A stretch of DNA of 64,000 bases from Calothrix sp. HK-06 (GTDB lineage: Bacteria > Cyanobacteriota > Cyanobacteriia > Cyanobacteriales > Nostocaceae), in assembly GCF_001904745.1 (NCBI RefSeq), contig NZ_MRCD01000004.1, positions 124,001-188,000 on the forward strand. The letters are read 5' to 3'. How positions within the stretch are numbered: position 1 is the first letter of the stretch; every line of letters begins with the position of its first letter. A program made the translations under genes and the position numbers. The notes under the pieces were generated by a model. It was not told the DNA's origin. It was given only the letters and a program-made list of their open reading frames with translations, and did no database searches. Shown in pieces: positions 37,888 through 47,213 of this stretch.

Positions 37888-37955
37888 AGACATGTAATCC
37901 GCAGGATTTCCCGCAGGGATTAATCACGTCTCTACAATCACGTCTCTACACTGAA
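37888..37955. repeat. gtagagac hairpin repeat, copy 5 (expanded loop)
   Basis: gtagagacatgtaatccgca opens the block. A nested ccgcaggatttcccgcaggg palindrome sits in the loop, followed by two copies of atcacgtctctaca. A variant of the hairpin family with an insertion and a duplicated right arm. Confidence 0.55.
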
Positions 37956-38098
37956 AAATAATTCCTCAGAACCTACACACTCAGGTAATTTTGTACTATA
38001 ATAGAGGAGTAGTGATTATAAAGCTTAAAAACAGACAAAAGCTTTGTAGCAACTGCATTCACAAGCTCCAAGACAAGAGTGATGCGAGGGTTAGTCCG

Positions 38099-38362
38099 AT
38101 GATAAAGCACTATATTCTTAGCCTCAATCCCGTAGCCAAACACGAATGGGATAGATGTATATTACGCGACCCGTTAACTGCTAAACGTCCGGATATAGCC
38201 AAATTAATCGCCGATGCAGTTGGCTCAGAAGCAGGAAGTTATTTAGTTAGCGTCAATATAGACGTGCAGGTTTTAGAAAAAGCAAATGCCCCCCAGGTAG
38301 AACAATTAACTATAAACCTTGCAGAAGTTACCGAAAAACCACAGTTACGCGAAGCAGCTTAA
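38099..38362 (+). CDS. hypothetical cyanobacterial protein, 87 aa
   Basis: From ATG 38099: MIKHYILSLNPVAKHEWDRC, then LRDPLTAKRPDIAKLIADAV and a beta-rich GSYLVSVNIDVQVLEK. The frame is open to 37991, but the upstream part shows no conserved character. No recognised domain. It is followed 79 bases later by another small gene on the same strand. Confidence 0.6.
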   Translation: MIKHYILSLNPVAKHEWDRCILRDPLTAKRPDIAKLIADAVGSEAGSYLVSVNIDVQVLEKANAPQVEQLTINLAEVTEKPQLREAA

Positions 38363-38441
38363 ATAGTTAGGAGTTAAGAGTTATGAGTTGTTAATACTCT
38401 TAATTCCTAACTACTAACTCATAACTTATTATTTTATTTTT

Positions 38442-38813
38442 ATGATGCAACTTAGTCATTATCCATCTGCTATTGCTCAAGCATCTCAACGAGTTAATGA
38501 GGTTGACTCACAGCTAATGGCAGTACAATTACAAATTAACCGTTTTGAAGGTGGCGCCGATCGAATTTCCTCGTTCGATATGGACATGAAAAACGATGCT
38601 CAACGCAAAGCACGCCGCTTTGAAGTGTTGCTCGTTAATCAAGAGTATCAAAAAGCACTAGATACTCAAATTCGGTTAGTAACAGAAAAAGCAAATGCTC
38701 TCGCGCATTTGGAGTATCTACGAAATCAATTTAGCGTTGCCAAGTTAGAAGCACGTTTAAAGATAGCACAGCAACTTACCGATTTAGAATCGCGCGAGTT
38801 TGTTGGTTTGTAA
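38442..38813 (+). CDS. hypothetical coiled-coil protein, 123 aa
   Basis: Mostly helical: RVNEVDSQLMAVQLQINRFE, DAQRKARRFEVLLVNQEYQK and HLEYLRNQFSVAKLEARLK, predicted to form a coiled-coil hairpin. No family recognised. It starts with a double ATG (38442/38445). A heptamer repeat (gttaggagttaagagttatg type) lies between it and the preceding gene. Confidence 0.6.
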   Translation: MMQLSHYPSAIAQASQRVNEVDSQLMAVQLQINRFEGGADRISSFDMDMKNDAQRKARRFEVLLVNQEYQKALDTQIRLVTEKANALAHLEYLRNQFSVAKLEARLKIAQQLTDLESREFVGL

Positions 38814-39371
38814 TCTAGCTAGTATCAAATGGATTACAATACTGCTCGGTTAAGGTTTTTGTAGGTTGGGTTTCCCTTTAGCGGAACCCAACGTAAATCT
38901 TGCTATTGTTGGGTTTTCCTTCGGATAGCTCCGAAGGGCGTTCCTCGGCCCAACCTAGCATTTAGCATTTTTGAGCTATCCCTTGCAGTATTGAAATGAA
39001 TTAGGACTTACGTAAATAAACCAGGTTTCTGGCTTATCATTGTGTAAATCCTGTAGATTTTTGACATCAGATTCCTGTATTCCTAGCGAAGACGGGAATC
39101 ATAATTCGTTTATCCAGGTGCAAAATTCATTCGTCGCGTTATAATTAACAAACTAGAATAAATTCAAATGTTCTAGTAAAAGGTTAAGTTAAAGAATAGA
39201 ACTTGATACTTGAGGTTGTTGAGGGATAGTCAAATATTGCAATTTGGTACTCAATAGTTTGGATGTGCTAATTGTTGTGAACAAACAATATATAAATAGT
39301 ATATTGCCTTATGCTAGTTTGATAAAGCCTTTCTGGCAACTTTATTTTTTTTAGGTACCCGCCAGAATATT
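38814..39371. other. repeat-bearing spacer before the ATPase-PIN operon
   Basis: Contains the taggttgggt-family repeat at about 38861-38957 (with an internal ccttcggatagctccgaagg hairpin) and an aaccaggtttct repeat piece at about 39021-39032. From about 39100 onward it is an AT-rich stretch in which the composition changes toward the next operon. No gene supported. Confidence 0.55.
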
Positions 39372-40661
39372 ATGCTTAACTCTGTTAGTACTACATCTAA
39401 AGCACAAAACCTTCCCCAAGCTCCTAGAAAATTTTATTTTCTAGAATACTTCTACATACTTTTAAAAGGTGTAAGTATATCTTCGCAAAGAGAAAAAATT
39501 TTTGAAGAATTTCTCCGCTTGAAGCATCAATATCGCTTAGGAGAATCAAAGTATAAAAAGTTAACAGAAGATTCAAGTACATCTAATTACAAAATTACAA
39601 GTTACAGATATACATTTGAACAAGTCTTAAGTGAAGCTACAGACTATAAATTAATTACTTATAAAAATGAAGAAATTTTTTTAACAAATGATGGATTGAA
39701 CGCTGTCAAAAAATACAAAGAAAAAGGAGAAATAGCATTTAACTATTACCTTTTTCAATTAATGGAAGAAAACTGTCAAGAACCATTTAAGTATTTAATA
39801 GAGACTTGTTACCAAGCTAATCCTGTGAAATCAGGTCTGCTTATATTTCCAATTTACTCTGCAAGCCGTCTAGGTTTTGAGAGGGAATCTCTTCAAAAAT
39901 CCAAGGATATGAAGAAATATTTTAACGCTCTTAAAAATAAATTGGAAAAAGATATAGATAAGCATTTAGGAATGAGCAGAAATCTCAAAAATAAAAATGA
40001 AGAATTAATACTAAAATTAAGTGAAGAAGGGCTACTACCTATAGAAGATTCTCAACCTTTTGAACCAGCAAAATATAATACTATTTTGAGAAGAGGTAGA
40101 GATTTTTGGCTAAAGTACTTTTTACAGGAGTTGTACAATTATCAAATATCATTAAATTCGTTTGAGATATGGGCTTACAGAGGTAAGCAAGTTGGTATAC
40201 TTCATATTACAGAATTTTATCCAGACCCACATTTTTACGGTAGGGTTGCTTATCCTCTTTCTGTTATAAAAAACAATAGTTATTCTGATAATTTTTCTGA
40301 ATTTTATCAGTACTCAAATAACATGAAACTGTATCTTCACCAGCCCTCATGGGATGATGAGAAAAATCAGGAAGAATTTGTTCAGTCTTTACATCAAGCA
40401 TATCTTGACGTAAAGCAATTAGCTCGAACTTATTTTGTTAGCTTACCAAATGTTAGAGAACGTGTATGCTATAGCATGAAAATATCGGAGTATTTATTCG
40501 ATAAATTTTTAGGCTATGCATATCGTAATAAACAACTAAGAATTCGTATATCTCTAGAGGTCGATAAACTGCCTGATGAAACTAAAGTAATGTATTTAAG
40601 ACGTGAACCTGTTATGGTTGATGGAAAGTCTCGTAATATTATTGCAATCGATTTAGCGTAG
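39372..40661 (+). CDS. unknown protein, first gene of ATPase-PIN operon
   Basis: A 429-aa, lysine- and asparagine-rich protein. Residues about 25-120 look like a winged-helix region (KLTEDSSTSNYKITSYRYTF followed by SEATDYKLITYKNEEIFLTN and DGLNAVKKY). A helical middle follows. The C-terminal half contains aromatic beta segments (EIWAYRGKQVGILHITEFYP) and ends YLRREPVMVDGKSRNIIAI. No family recognised. The stop lies 13 bases before the P-loop ATPase gene, and the whole operon is AT-rich without GGCGCC, unlike its neighbours. Possibly the DNA-binding or recognition component (inference). Confidence 0.65.
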   Translation: MLNSVSTTSKAQNLPQAPRKFYFLEYFYILLKGVSISSQREKIFEEFLRLKHQYRLGESKYKKLTEDSSTSNYKITSYRYTFEQVLSEATDYKLITYKNEEIFLTNDGLNAVKKYKEKGEIAFNYYLFQLMEENCQEPFKYLIETCYQANPVKSGLLIFPIYSASRLGFERESLQKSKDMKKYFNALKNKLEKDIDKHLGMSRNLKNKNEELILKLSEEGLLPIEDSQPFEPAKYNTILRRGRDFWLKYFLQELYNYQISLNSFEIWAYRGKQVGILHITEFYPDPHFYGRVAYPLSVIKNNSYSDNFSEFYQYSNNMKLYLHQPSWDDEKNQEEFVQSLHQAYLDVKQLARTYFVSLPNVRERVCYSMKISEYLFDKFLGYAYRNKQLRIRISLEVDKLPDETKVMYLRREPVMVDGKSRNIIAIDLA

Positions 40662-40674
40662 GATAAAATGAAAT

Positions 40675-42066
40675 ATGACTATCAGTAAGTATTCAAAAAG
40701 ACCGAAAGCGGAGCTAGTAATTCAAAAAGGCAGATATGAAATTTATAATTTGAAGGAAAACCCATTTCCTTCTTCTCCATTTATTAACCCTAATTCAAAT
40801 GATGCAAGGAATAATGGTGAAATTTATGAGCCATCTATTCGTGAGCAAGAATATAACACCATAGAAGAAAACTTTTTTAAAGTGCCTCAAAGTGACCCTA
40901 ACCATTTGAGGCTGGGTTACATTATGGACACTTCTTACATTGGTCGTGGAAATGGTAAATCAGCTTTACTCTTAAACATTCAAAAAAAAATAAATCAAGA
41001 TTTTGGACTATCTATATCTAATGAATTAAATAAATGTTTTGCAATAATTATTGTACCCGAAGCGGGTGGAAAAACAAAAACGTTTGAAAGCTTTGTTGAA
41101 CTTTTTGTTAAATATATATTTGAATCAAATTTAATTGAAGATAGTTTGATTTCATTGCGCTTAGAAGCAATTATAGAATTGTACGACAGTTTTGATGTTG
41201 ATAAAAATTTCTCTGACGAGGTAGACTTAAAAAATAAGCTTAAGTCGCCTAATTGGTATTCTGACAACGGTATTGATTTTAGACATGTTTCACAGCAAAT
41301 CCTTTCTAATCCTTATTTACAAGGATTACCTCAAGATTTTCCTATCTTTTCATCTACTCCTTTACTATTCGAGCTAGTAGAGCAGAATAATTTTAAGGAG
41401 TATTATGAAAATCTCAAACGTGGTAAACCTAGACTTGAGTTTGTTTTTTCACATTTAGTAAATTTATTTTTGGCGGCAGGTTTTAATGGTGCCTACATTT
41501 TTGTTGATGATTTTGAACGTGTTCCTGACTTTCAAAGCGAACGTCAAAAGAGAGATTTTGCACTAGAGTTGAGAACTTGCCTCTTTGATGGTCTTTATAC
41601 AAATGCTAGAGTAGGATTCTACAACTTTATACTTGTATTACATGCTGGAGTACCAAGGTTAATTCAATCAGCCTGGGAACAAAGCGGTTTAGAGCAGAGG
41701 TCACCAATTTTCTTTAAAGGGACAGCAAAGAACGTAATTCGTTTTGAGAAAATCAAGCTTAAAGATGCATTTTTATTAGTGCAAAAATATCTTCAAGCGT
41801 ATCGAATTCATACAGAAAATACAAATGAATTGTATCCTTTTACAGAAGAAGCTGTCGCTAAAATTGCAGAATTAAGTGAATATAATGCTTCTAAAATTCT
41901 AAAAATGGCTTACGAAGTATTGGAAAGAGCCGTAGAAAGAATGGTTCAAGAAATAAATATTGATTTTGTGTTGACCACTGATGACTCTAATCCCATCGCT
42001 GAGGAACGTCCAGTTAGCGGAATATCTGATGCAAAAACAAAGGATTTAATGAGAGAATCAGAGTAA
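40675..42066 (+). CDS. P-loop ATPase of unknown family
   Basis: A 463-aa protein. Residues about 20-40 contain YNLKENPFPSSPF, an N-terminal element seen in several AAA/ORC-like NTPases. The P-loop is YIGRGNGKSALLL (K95, S96). Walker B is AYIFVDDFERVP (D278, D279), followed by LELRTCLFDGLY and a sensor-like FILVLHAGVPRLIQ. A helical lid ends the protein (TEEAVAKIAELSEYNASKIL). It resembles BREX- or ORC-type defence NTPases only in general layout. Co-transcribed with genes on both sides. Probable energy-using regulator or motor of the putative system. Confidence 0.7.
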   Translation: MTISKYSKRPKAELVIQKGRYEIYNLKENPFPSSPFINPNSNDARNNGEIYEPSIREQEYNTIEENFFKVPQSDPNHLRLGYIMDTSYIGRGNGKSALLLNIQKKINQDFGLSISNELNKCFAIIIVPEAGGKTKTFESFVELFVKYIFESNLIEDSLISLRLEAIIELYDSFDVDKNFSDEVDLKNKLKSPNWYSDNGIDFRHVSQQILSNPYLQGLPQDFPIFSSTPLLFELVEQNNFKEYYENLKRGKPRLEFVFSHLVNLFLAAGFNGAYIFVDDFERVPDFQSERQKRDFALELRTCLFDGLYTNARVGFYNFILVLHAGVPRLIQSAWEQSGLEQRSPIFFKGTAKNVIRFEKIKLKDAFLLVQKYLQAYRIHTENTNELYPFTEEAVAKIAELSEYNASKILKMAYEVLERAVERMVQEINIDFVLTTDDSNPIAEERPVSGISDAKTKDLMRESE

Positions 42067-42085
42067 ACAGTGAAATTTTAGTTTT

Positions 42086-42457
42086 ATGAAAAAACACTGT
42101 TTAACTAGAGAACAATTATCTAGGCTTTTCGAGATAAACTTTGATAGTACTAACTTACAATCAGATGAGGCTGATTTTAAAGTATTAGTCGAAGATTGGG
42201 AAAATTGGGAGTTGGAGTTTATTTGTTTATCAACTCTTCTATCACAATTTCTTGAAAGTAAACAAAAACAGTCAGAGGATGCGACGATTATTTTAAATAA
42301 AATTTATGCTTTGTCTGAATCACGAGGTTTGTTTACTGTTGAAGAAATGGATAATAAATTCATAGAATATATGTTTAAATATGTTCGTAAATATGATTTA
42401 GATATAGAAGATAATTTAGTAGAAATTCGAGGCTATTTGGGTGAGCATAAGTACTGA
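42086..42457 (+). CDS. small helical protein in ATPase-PIN operon
   Basis: A 123-aa acidic, alpha-helical protein (for example ADFKVLVEDWENWELEFICL and DATIILNKIYALSESRGLFT). No family recognised. Its end is 10 bases before the PIN gene ATG and overlaps a GTG-start version of it. A partner or antitoxin for the PIN protein is one possibility, suggested only by position. Confidence 0.6.
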   Translation: MKKHCLTREQLSRLFEINFDSTNLQSDEADFKVLVEDWENWELEFICLSTLLSQFLESKQKQSEDATIILNKIYALSESRGLFTVEEMDNKFIEYMFKYVRKYDLDIEDNLVEIRGYLGEHKY

Positions 42458-42467
42458 GATAAAATTA

Positions 42468-42935
42468 ATGAAAAAACGATTTGTTATAGATACAAATGCA
42501 TTAATTTATTATTTTTATCATATTTTTAACGTGTCTCCTCAAATATCTTCAAAAGGTAGGTCAATAATAAACAAAGCATTACAAGACAACAGTGATTATC
42601 TTATCATTATACCTAGCGTTGTATTTGTGGAAATATTTGATAAATGGTTTCGTGACAATAGTAACAGTAATATAGGTGGAGAAGAGTTTAGAGCAAGGTT
42701 TATCTCTGAAGTCTTTATCCCTATTAAAAACTCTCCAAATATTGAAATTAGAGAATTAGACAAAGAAGTTTTAGAAACTTTCTTATCTTTAAACGATACA
42801 TATATTAAGCTAGAGAATCGAGATAGAATAATACTTGCCTCAGCAGTTGTTCTAAATTCATACTTAATAACATCAGATCGCAAGATTAAAGAGTATGTAG
42901 AAAAATATCAAATTATTCCTGGTATTATAGATTAA
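42468..42935 (+). CDS. PIN-domain ribonuclease
   Basis: A 155-aa protein with the PIN fold signature: MKKRFVIDTNALIYY (D8), PSVVFVEIFDKW (E55), NRDRIILASAVV (D119) and LITSDRKI (D137). All acidic residues expected for a Mg-dependent RNase are present. The frame is open from a GTG at 42441, but the ATG at 42468 gives the normal start. It is the last gene of the four-gene operon. A MITE-like fragment begins 3 bases after its stop. Toxin or effector role inferred from fold. Confidence 0.8.
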   Translation: MKKRFVIDTNALIYYFYHIFNVSPQISSKGRSIINKALQDNSDYLIIIPSVVFVEIFDKWFRDNSNSNIGGEEFRARFISEVFIPIKNSPNIEIRELDKEVLETFLSLNDTYIKLENRDRIILASAVVLNSYLITSDRKIKEYVEKYQIIPGIID

Positions 42936-42937
42936 TG

Positions 42938-43021
42938 TATAGCAGTCCTATCTTGTTTTATTGTTAAATGAGGATTTTACGTTGTTTCAGACGTAGAGAC
43001 GCGATTTAATCGCGTCTCTAC
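42938..43021. mobile_element. partial MITE-like element with hairpin
   Basis: It begins tatagcagtccta, identical to the left end of the element at 17746, and ends with the gtagagacgcgatttaatcg hairpin (42993-43021). The right terminal repeat is missing. It marks the right boundary of the AT-rich operon. Confidence 0.55.
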
Positions 43022-43048
43022 AAATATTGGTGCCCGGTATTGTTTGAA

Positions 43049-44185
43049 TTATATTTTATTGAGTAACTGGGCTATTTGCTGATTAATTACTTCTGCGTCA
43101 AACCTTTCACGCGCGCTATAAAGTGCATTATCTGCTAACATTACGGTTTTTGATGTTTTTTCTACGCAGCTTTTAATAACTTGTGCAAGTTCTTGTGGTT
43201 GGTTTGGCGTAACGAGATAGCCATTTACATTATCTTCGACTATTTCAACGGCGCCACCTGCTTTTGCTGCAACTACTGGTTTTCCACATAACATTGCTTC
43301 TACTATAACTCTACCAAATGGTTCGGCGGCGATTGAGGTGTGTGCTACTAAATCACATGCTGACATTAGTTGAGGTATGTCGGAACGGAAACCTAGAAAT
43401 TTAACGCGGTTTTGAAGTTGCAGCTTTTCTACTTGTTCGTGCAGTTGTTTGACGTATTCTTGTTCTCCAAATAATGCGTCACCAACTAATATAGCTGTGA
43501 CTTGTGAAGGAGACTTTGCTATTGCTTCTATTAATATATGTTGTCCTTTCCACGGTGATAAACGGCTAAAGTGTCCAATTACAAATTTATCTTCGAGTTC
43601 TAATTCTTGACGAAGTTGTTTTATTTGGGCTTCGTTTACTTGATATGATGTTGAGTCAAAGCCGTTGTAAACTACTTCTACTATGTCCGCACGTCCGGAT
43701 GCTGCAATAAAAGCGGTTTTACTGGCTTGCGAGTTTGCTATGATAATGCGTGCAAATCGATTTGCTAGGGTAACGGCAATAGTTCGGTTTGTTTTGCTGA
43801 AGTGTTCAGGAGATAATATATCGTGAAGATGATATACTAATGGGCGCCGACTCAGAAAACTTGCAATGGCGCCGATAACTAGTGCTTTTTGTGTGTTAGC
43901 GTAAATTAAATCATAGTCACGGGCAATTTTTGCTACTTTGTTAATTAAGGGTAATAGCTGAGTTAAACTTGCTAAACCTTGTATTAATGTGCTTTCTTTA
44001 CGAACTTGAATAGCTTGGTTTGTTAAAATTTTTACGGGTATTTGATTTTTTTCGAGTAAGTCGCGAAATGAACCGTCAGCGAATAAGCCTACTAAACAAT
44101 TAGAGCGATACGGTTTTGCTATGTCTATTAAACATAATTCGGCGCCGCCCGGTTTGCCGCTTTGGTCTAAAAATAATATTTTCAT
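43049..44185 (-). CDS. glycosyltransferase family 4
   Basis: A GT-B fold glycosyltransferase, 378 aa from the ATG at 44185 (MKILFLDQSGKPGGAEL); an upstream ATG at 44239 is in frame but lacks family similarity. N-terminal acceptor domain with FLDQSGKPGGAELCLIDIAK. C-terminal donor domain with IGHFSRLSPWKGQHILIEAI and the E-x7-E motif in EPFGRVIVEAMLCGKPVVAA. Probably adds sugar to a cell-surface polysaccharide or lipid; the donor is unknown. It lies between the ATPase-PIN operon and the CO2-uptake genes, unrelated to either. Confidence 0.88.
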   Translation of the reverse strand: MKILFLDQSGKPGGAELCLIDIAKPYRSNCLVGLFADGSFRDLLEKNQIPVKILTNQAIQVRKESTLIQGLASLTQLLPLINKVAKIARDYDLIYANTQKALVIGAIASFLSRRPLVYHLHDILSPEHFSKTNRTIAVTLANRFARIIIANSQASKTAFIAASGRADIVEVVYNGFDSTSYQVNEAQIKQLRQELELEDKFVIGHFSRLSPWKGQHILIEAIAKSPSQVTAILVGDALFGEQEYVKQLHEQVEKLQLQNRVKFLGFRSDIPQLMSACDLVAHTSIAAEPFGRVIVEAMLCGKPVVAAKAGGAVEIVEDNVNGYLVTPNQPQELAQVIKSCVEKTSKTVMLADNALYSARERFDAEVINQQIAQLLNKI

Positions 44186-44341
44186 ATATATAAAGCACGA
44201 ATGTATCGTGTCCTTACAATATCTTATTGTTTTATTCACTTGTAACTAGTTACAAGATTTAAATAAAAAATTTACAGTAAAAAAATATTAATTGAATGAC
44301 GTATGGTGGGCCGCGGCCCACCCTACACTGATGAGCAAAAG

Positions 44342-45478
44342 TTAAGAGTCTTTGTTTACGTCTAGTAAGCGTGAGTTTTGTAATCTATCGAGCCATTTTT
44401 GGAAATAGACTTGGTTAGCCATTTGCTCGTTGGGGTTTTGGGTATCGGCAGGATGGGGCATTAGTCCCAAAATTGTTGCTGAGGTTACGCAAAACATCGA
44501 TTTTTGGAAGCTGATACATATTTGTACTCGCAGGTCGTCTTCTCCTCTGGGACTTTTACGGTATATTTCGTGCAGGTATTCGGGTAGAAAGTGCCGCATG
44601 TCTTGCATTAGCAATGTTGGAGGAATACCGGCGCCTCCTATGGGTAGGGGGTCTGCGTATAAGGCGCCGTATTGAAAGCGCGCTTGGTCTGCGGGTATTT
44701 GATATGCTTGAGCGTTATATGAAACTGTTCCTGGGAAGGGTGTTCCTCTAAAGAATACTGCTTCGACGTAGGGTATAGCGGTGTCTACTAAGAAGGTTAA
44801 ACCTAATGATTTGGGTAGAATGCTATAAGTTTTATCTTTGATTTTGACTGAGTAAGTAATTGGTCTTGAGGCATCAAAAACTAAACCGTCTTTTATATGG
44901 TTGACGACTTCTGGAATTGTTCTTATCATTCCCATGTCGTAATAGTCTGATAATGATAGAAATATATCAGCCATGACGCGCCAGAATTGTCCTAAACCAC
45001 TGTAGTATGCAGAAACTCGCAGTTGTTCGGTTAGAAAATCGGGAAATAAGCTATTTAAACCTAAGACAAAAGGATTATTTCCAAATTTTGCTTGTATTAT
45101 AGCGTTGGCTCGCTGTTGAAATTCTGGAGTATCTAAATAACTATCTAAACCACCACCACCGTGCCAATACATTGCTTTCATGCAATATTCGGCATATTCA
45201 AAGTTTATACGGTCGTGCCACCAATGTTTAAATAGTTTTTTTCTATTGATGTCACCGTTGAAGTATTTGAAAAAGGGGAAAAATACTAAGAATTGATTTT
45301 CTGCGATGTAAATGAGGTTTTTAGAATATTCGTCTAAAACGACTCCGTAGCTTTTTAATATACCCACTACTTCGCGGACGTTTTCTGGTGTATCTGGAAG
45401 TAGTGAATCACCATTTTGTAATCTTTTTAGGTATTCTACTAAAGGATAGTTATCAAGTGTTTTTGCTTTTGTTACCAT
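44342..45478 (-). CDS. cupB: CO2 hydration protein (CupB/ChpX type)
   Basis: Subunit of the NDH-1MS complexes that converts CO2 to bicarbonate at the thylakoid using electron transport. 378 aa; features are FFPFFKYFNGDINRKKLFKH, WWHDRINFEYAEYCMKAMYW, YSGLGQFWRVMADIFLSLSD and RGEDDLRVQICISFQKSMFC. Length and position next to ndhD, ndhF and the ccm operon favour the constitutive CupB (ChpX) form over CupA (ChpY). This choice is inferred. It is transcribed with ndhF and ndhD, with a 149-base repeat-filled gap after ndhD. Confidence 0.85.
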   Translation of the reverse strand: MVTKAKTLDNYPLVEYLKRLQNGDSLLPDTPENVREVVGILKSYGVVLDEYSKNLIYIAENQFLVFFPFFKYFNGDINRKKLFKHWWHDRINFEYAEYCMKAMYWHGGGGLDSYLDTPEFQQRANAIIQAKFGNNPFVLGLNSLFPDFLTEQLRVSAYYSGLGQFWRVMADIFLSLSDYYDMGMIRTIPEVVNHIKDGLVFDASRPITYSVKIKDKTYSILPKSLGLTFLVDTAIPYVEAVFFRGTPFPGTVSYNAQAYQIPADQARFQYGALYADPLPIGGAGIPPTLLMQDMRHFLPEYLHEIYRKSPRGEDDLRVQICISFQKSMFCVTSATILGLMPHPADTQNPNEQMANQVYFQKWLDRLQNSRLLDVNKDS

Positions 45479-45488
45479 ATTTTTGTAT

Positions 45489-45618
45489 TAGGGGTAGGTT
45501 GGGGAGTCACCTCCGTGCGCGGGTTCCCCGCGTTGAGGAGAGTGACGTTGGAGGAAAGGAACCCAACAAGAACGCAAATATTTACGTTGGGTTCCGCATT
45601 TGCGCTCCACCCAACCTA
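45489..45618. repeat. taggttggg repeat, copy 4
   Basis: ggtaggttggggagtcacct starts it, gaggaaaggaacccaacaag lies inside, and cgctccacccaacctacaat ends it. It sits between ndhD and cupB in their operon, so it would be transcribed. Confidence 0.6.
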
Positions 45619-45627
45619 CAATATTTG

Positions 45628-47109
45628 TTATTTAGCAACGGTTGCAACTACGTTTTCAATGTGAACCATTGCGGTTGTTGTTGGTTCTGTCCAGTGTATT
45701 AACCATGCGGGTTGAATACCGAAAATGAGAATCAATACTGCTAGGGCAAAAGCTGGAAGACGGTCACTCCAGTACACTCTTGGTAAATTCATTACCTGTG
45801 TGGATAATCTACCGAAGAATGCTCGGTTCATTAAGATTAGGAAGTAAACTGCTGTTAACCCTGTTCCTATCATTGATATTAGGGTTTGCACTGGGAAAAC
45901 GGCGAAGCTGCCCCGAAAGACGATAAATTCGGAAATAAACCCGACCATTCCGGGTATTCCAGCACTTGCCATTATCCCAACTACCATTAAGCTACCAATT
46001 ACTGGCATTCCGCGTTCGGGGTTGAAGAGTCCTTGAACTACATCTAAGTCACGACTGCCTGCTTTTTTATATACAACACCTACTAGCAGGAACAGTAGTG
46101 CTGATATTAAACCATGACTAATCATTTGTAACACTGCTCCTAACACGCTCAATGGTGTTGCAGCAGCAGCGGCAAGTAGTATATAGCCCATGTGTCCAAC
46201 TGAACTATATGCTACCATTTTCTTCATGTCTTTTTGAGCGATAGCACAAGATGAACCATATAGTACGCTAATTACTGACCATGTTGCTAAAAACGGCGCT
46301 GCGGTTGCCCAAGCATCGGGTAGTAAATCCATGCCAAACCGGAGTAAACCATAAGTACCTAGTTTCAATAGTACCCCTGCTAACAATACCGATATTGGTG
46401 TGGAAGCTTCAACGTGAGCATCGGGTAGCCAGGTATGAAAAGGTACTAAAGGCATTTTGATGCCAAAACCAATTAAGATTCCTAACAGTAAGATGATTTG
46501 CGTAACCAGTGGTAGACTTTCGGTATTCAAATTTTCGAGCGCAAAGCTGTGTGAACCACTTAGCAGCACCATACCAAGGAAACTTGCTAATATCAAAAAT
46601 CCTGATACTGCTGTGTATATCAAAAATTTCGTTGCTGCATAACCTCGACGTTCACCACCCCAAATCGCAATTAGTAAGTACAGGGGAATCAATTCGATTT
46701 CGTAAAACAGGAAAAATAATAGCAAGTCCTGCGATAGAAAGGCGCCTGTGACTCCGATATTTAATAGCAGTAATAATGAATAATAAAATCGCGGTCGATT
46801 TATAGATTCATCAGAACTGTAAATCGCAATACAAGTCAACAGCGCATTTAGTACTAACAATGGTAATGATAACCCATCAATACCAAGATTGTAATTCAAG
46901 CCCAATGCATCTATCCAGGGCAAGAATTCTGTAAATTGTTGTGAGACGTTGCTTGGGTTAAATAAAAATCCCAAAACAATCGTCCATACAAAAGCAACGC
47001 TAGCAAAACCCAAAGCAATTTTACGTGTTAGCTTTGGCGTTATTTCGACGGGCAAAAACCCTATTAATGCGGCGCCAAAAAACGGCAACAAAAGTAATAC
47101 AGTAAGCAT
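45628..47109 (-). CDS. ndhD4: NDH-1 subunit NdhD (CO2-uptake type)
   Basis: Antiporter-like proton-pumping membrane subunit (chain 4/NuoM family) of the NDH-1 complex, 493 aa with about 14 hydrophobic helices. Signatures are EIELIPLYLLIAIWGG, GFGIKMPLVPFHTWLPDAHV, AQKDMKKMVAYSSVGHMGYI. The D4 assignment rests on the neighbours (ndhF, CO2 hydration protein, ccm operon), not on an alignment. It follows ndhF by 104 bases. Confidence 0.87.
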   Translation of the reverse strand: MLTVLLLLPFFGAALIGFLPVEITPKLTRKIALGFASVAFVWTIVLGFLFNPSNVSQQFTEFLPWIDALGLNYNLGIDGLSLPLLVLNALLTCIAIYSSDESINRPRFYYSLLLLLNIGVTGAFLSQDLLLFFLFYEIELIPLYLLIAIWGGERRGYAATKFLIYTAVSGFLILASFLGMVLLSGSHSFALENLNTESLPLVTQIILLLGILIGFGIKMPLVPFHTWLPDAHVEASTPISVLLAGVLLKLGTYGLLRFGMDLLPDAWATAAPFLATWSVISVLYGSSCAIAQKDMKKMVAYSSVGHMGYILLAAAAATPLSVLGAVLQMISHGLISALLFLLVGVVYKKAGSRDLDVVQGLFNPERGMPVIGSLMVVGIMASAGIPGMVGFISEFIVFRGSFAVFPVQTLISMIGTGLTAVYFLILMNRAFFGRLSTQVMNLPRVYWSDRLPAFALAVLILIFGIQPAWLIHWTEPTTTAMVHIENVVATVAK

Positions 47110-47117
47110 TTTTTAAG

Positions 47118-47212
47118 TTATGAGTGAAAAGTTATGAGTTATGAGTGAAAAGTTATGAGTTATGAGTTATGAGAGTAAAACTTATTAACTCCTAACTTCT
47201 AACTCTTAACTA
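47118..47212. repeat. heptamer-type tandem repeat (gttatgagt / taactcc)
   Basis: gagtgaaaagttatgagtta is repeated in tandem at 47118-47172, followed by the complementary aactcctaacttctaactct at about 47188. Similar short tandem motifs lie at about 23706-23733 and 38367-38430. Short sequence repeats of this kind are common between genes in filamentous cyanobacteria. Confidence 0.6.
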
Positions 47213-47213
47213 T

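Noticed and set aside
45388-45702. Plus-strand open frame of 104 codons near cupB/ndhD
   Set aside because: Made of the repeat between the two genes plus antisense coding sequence.
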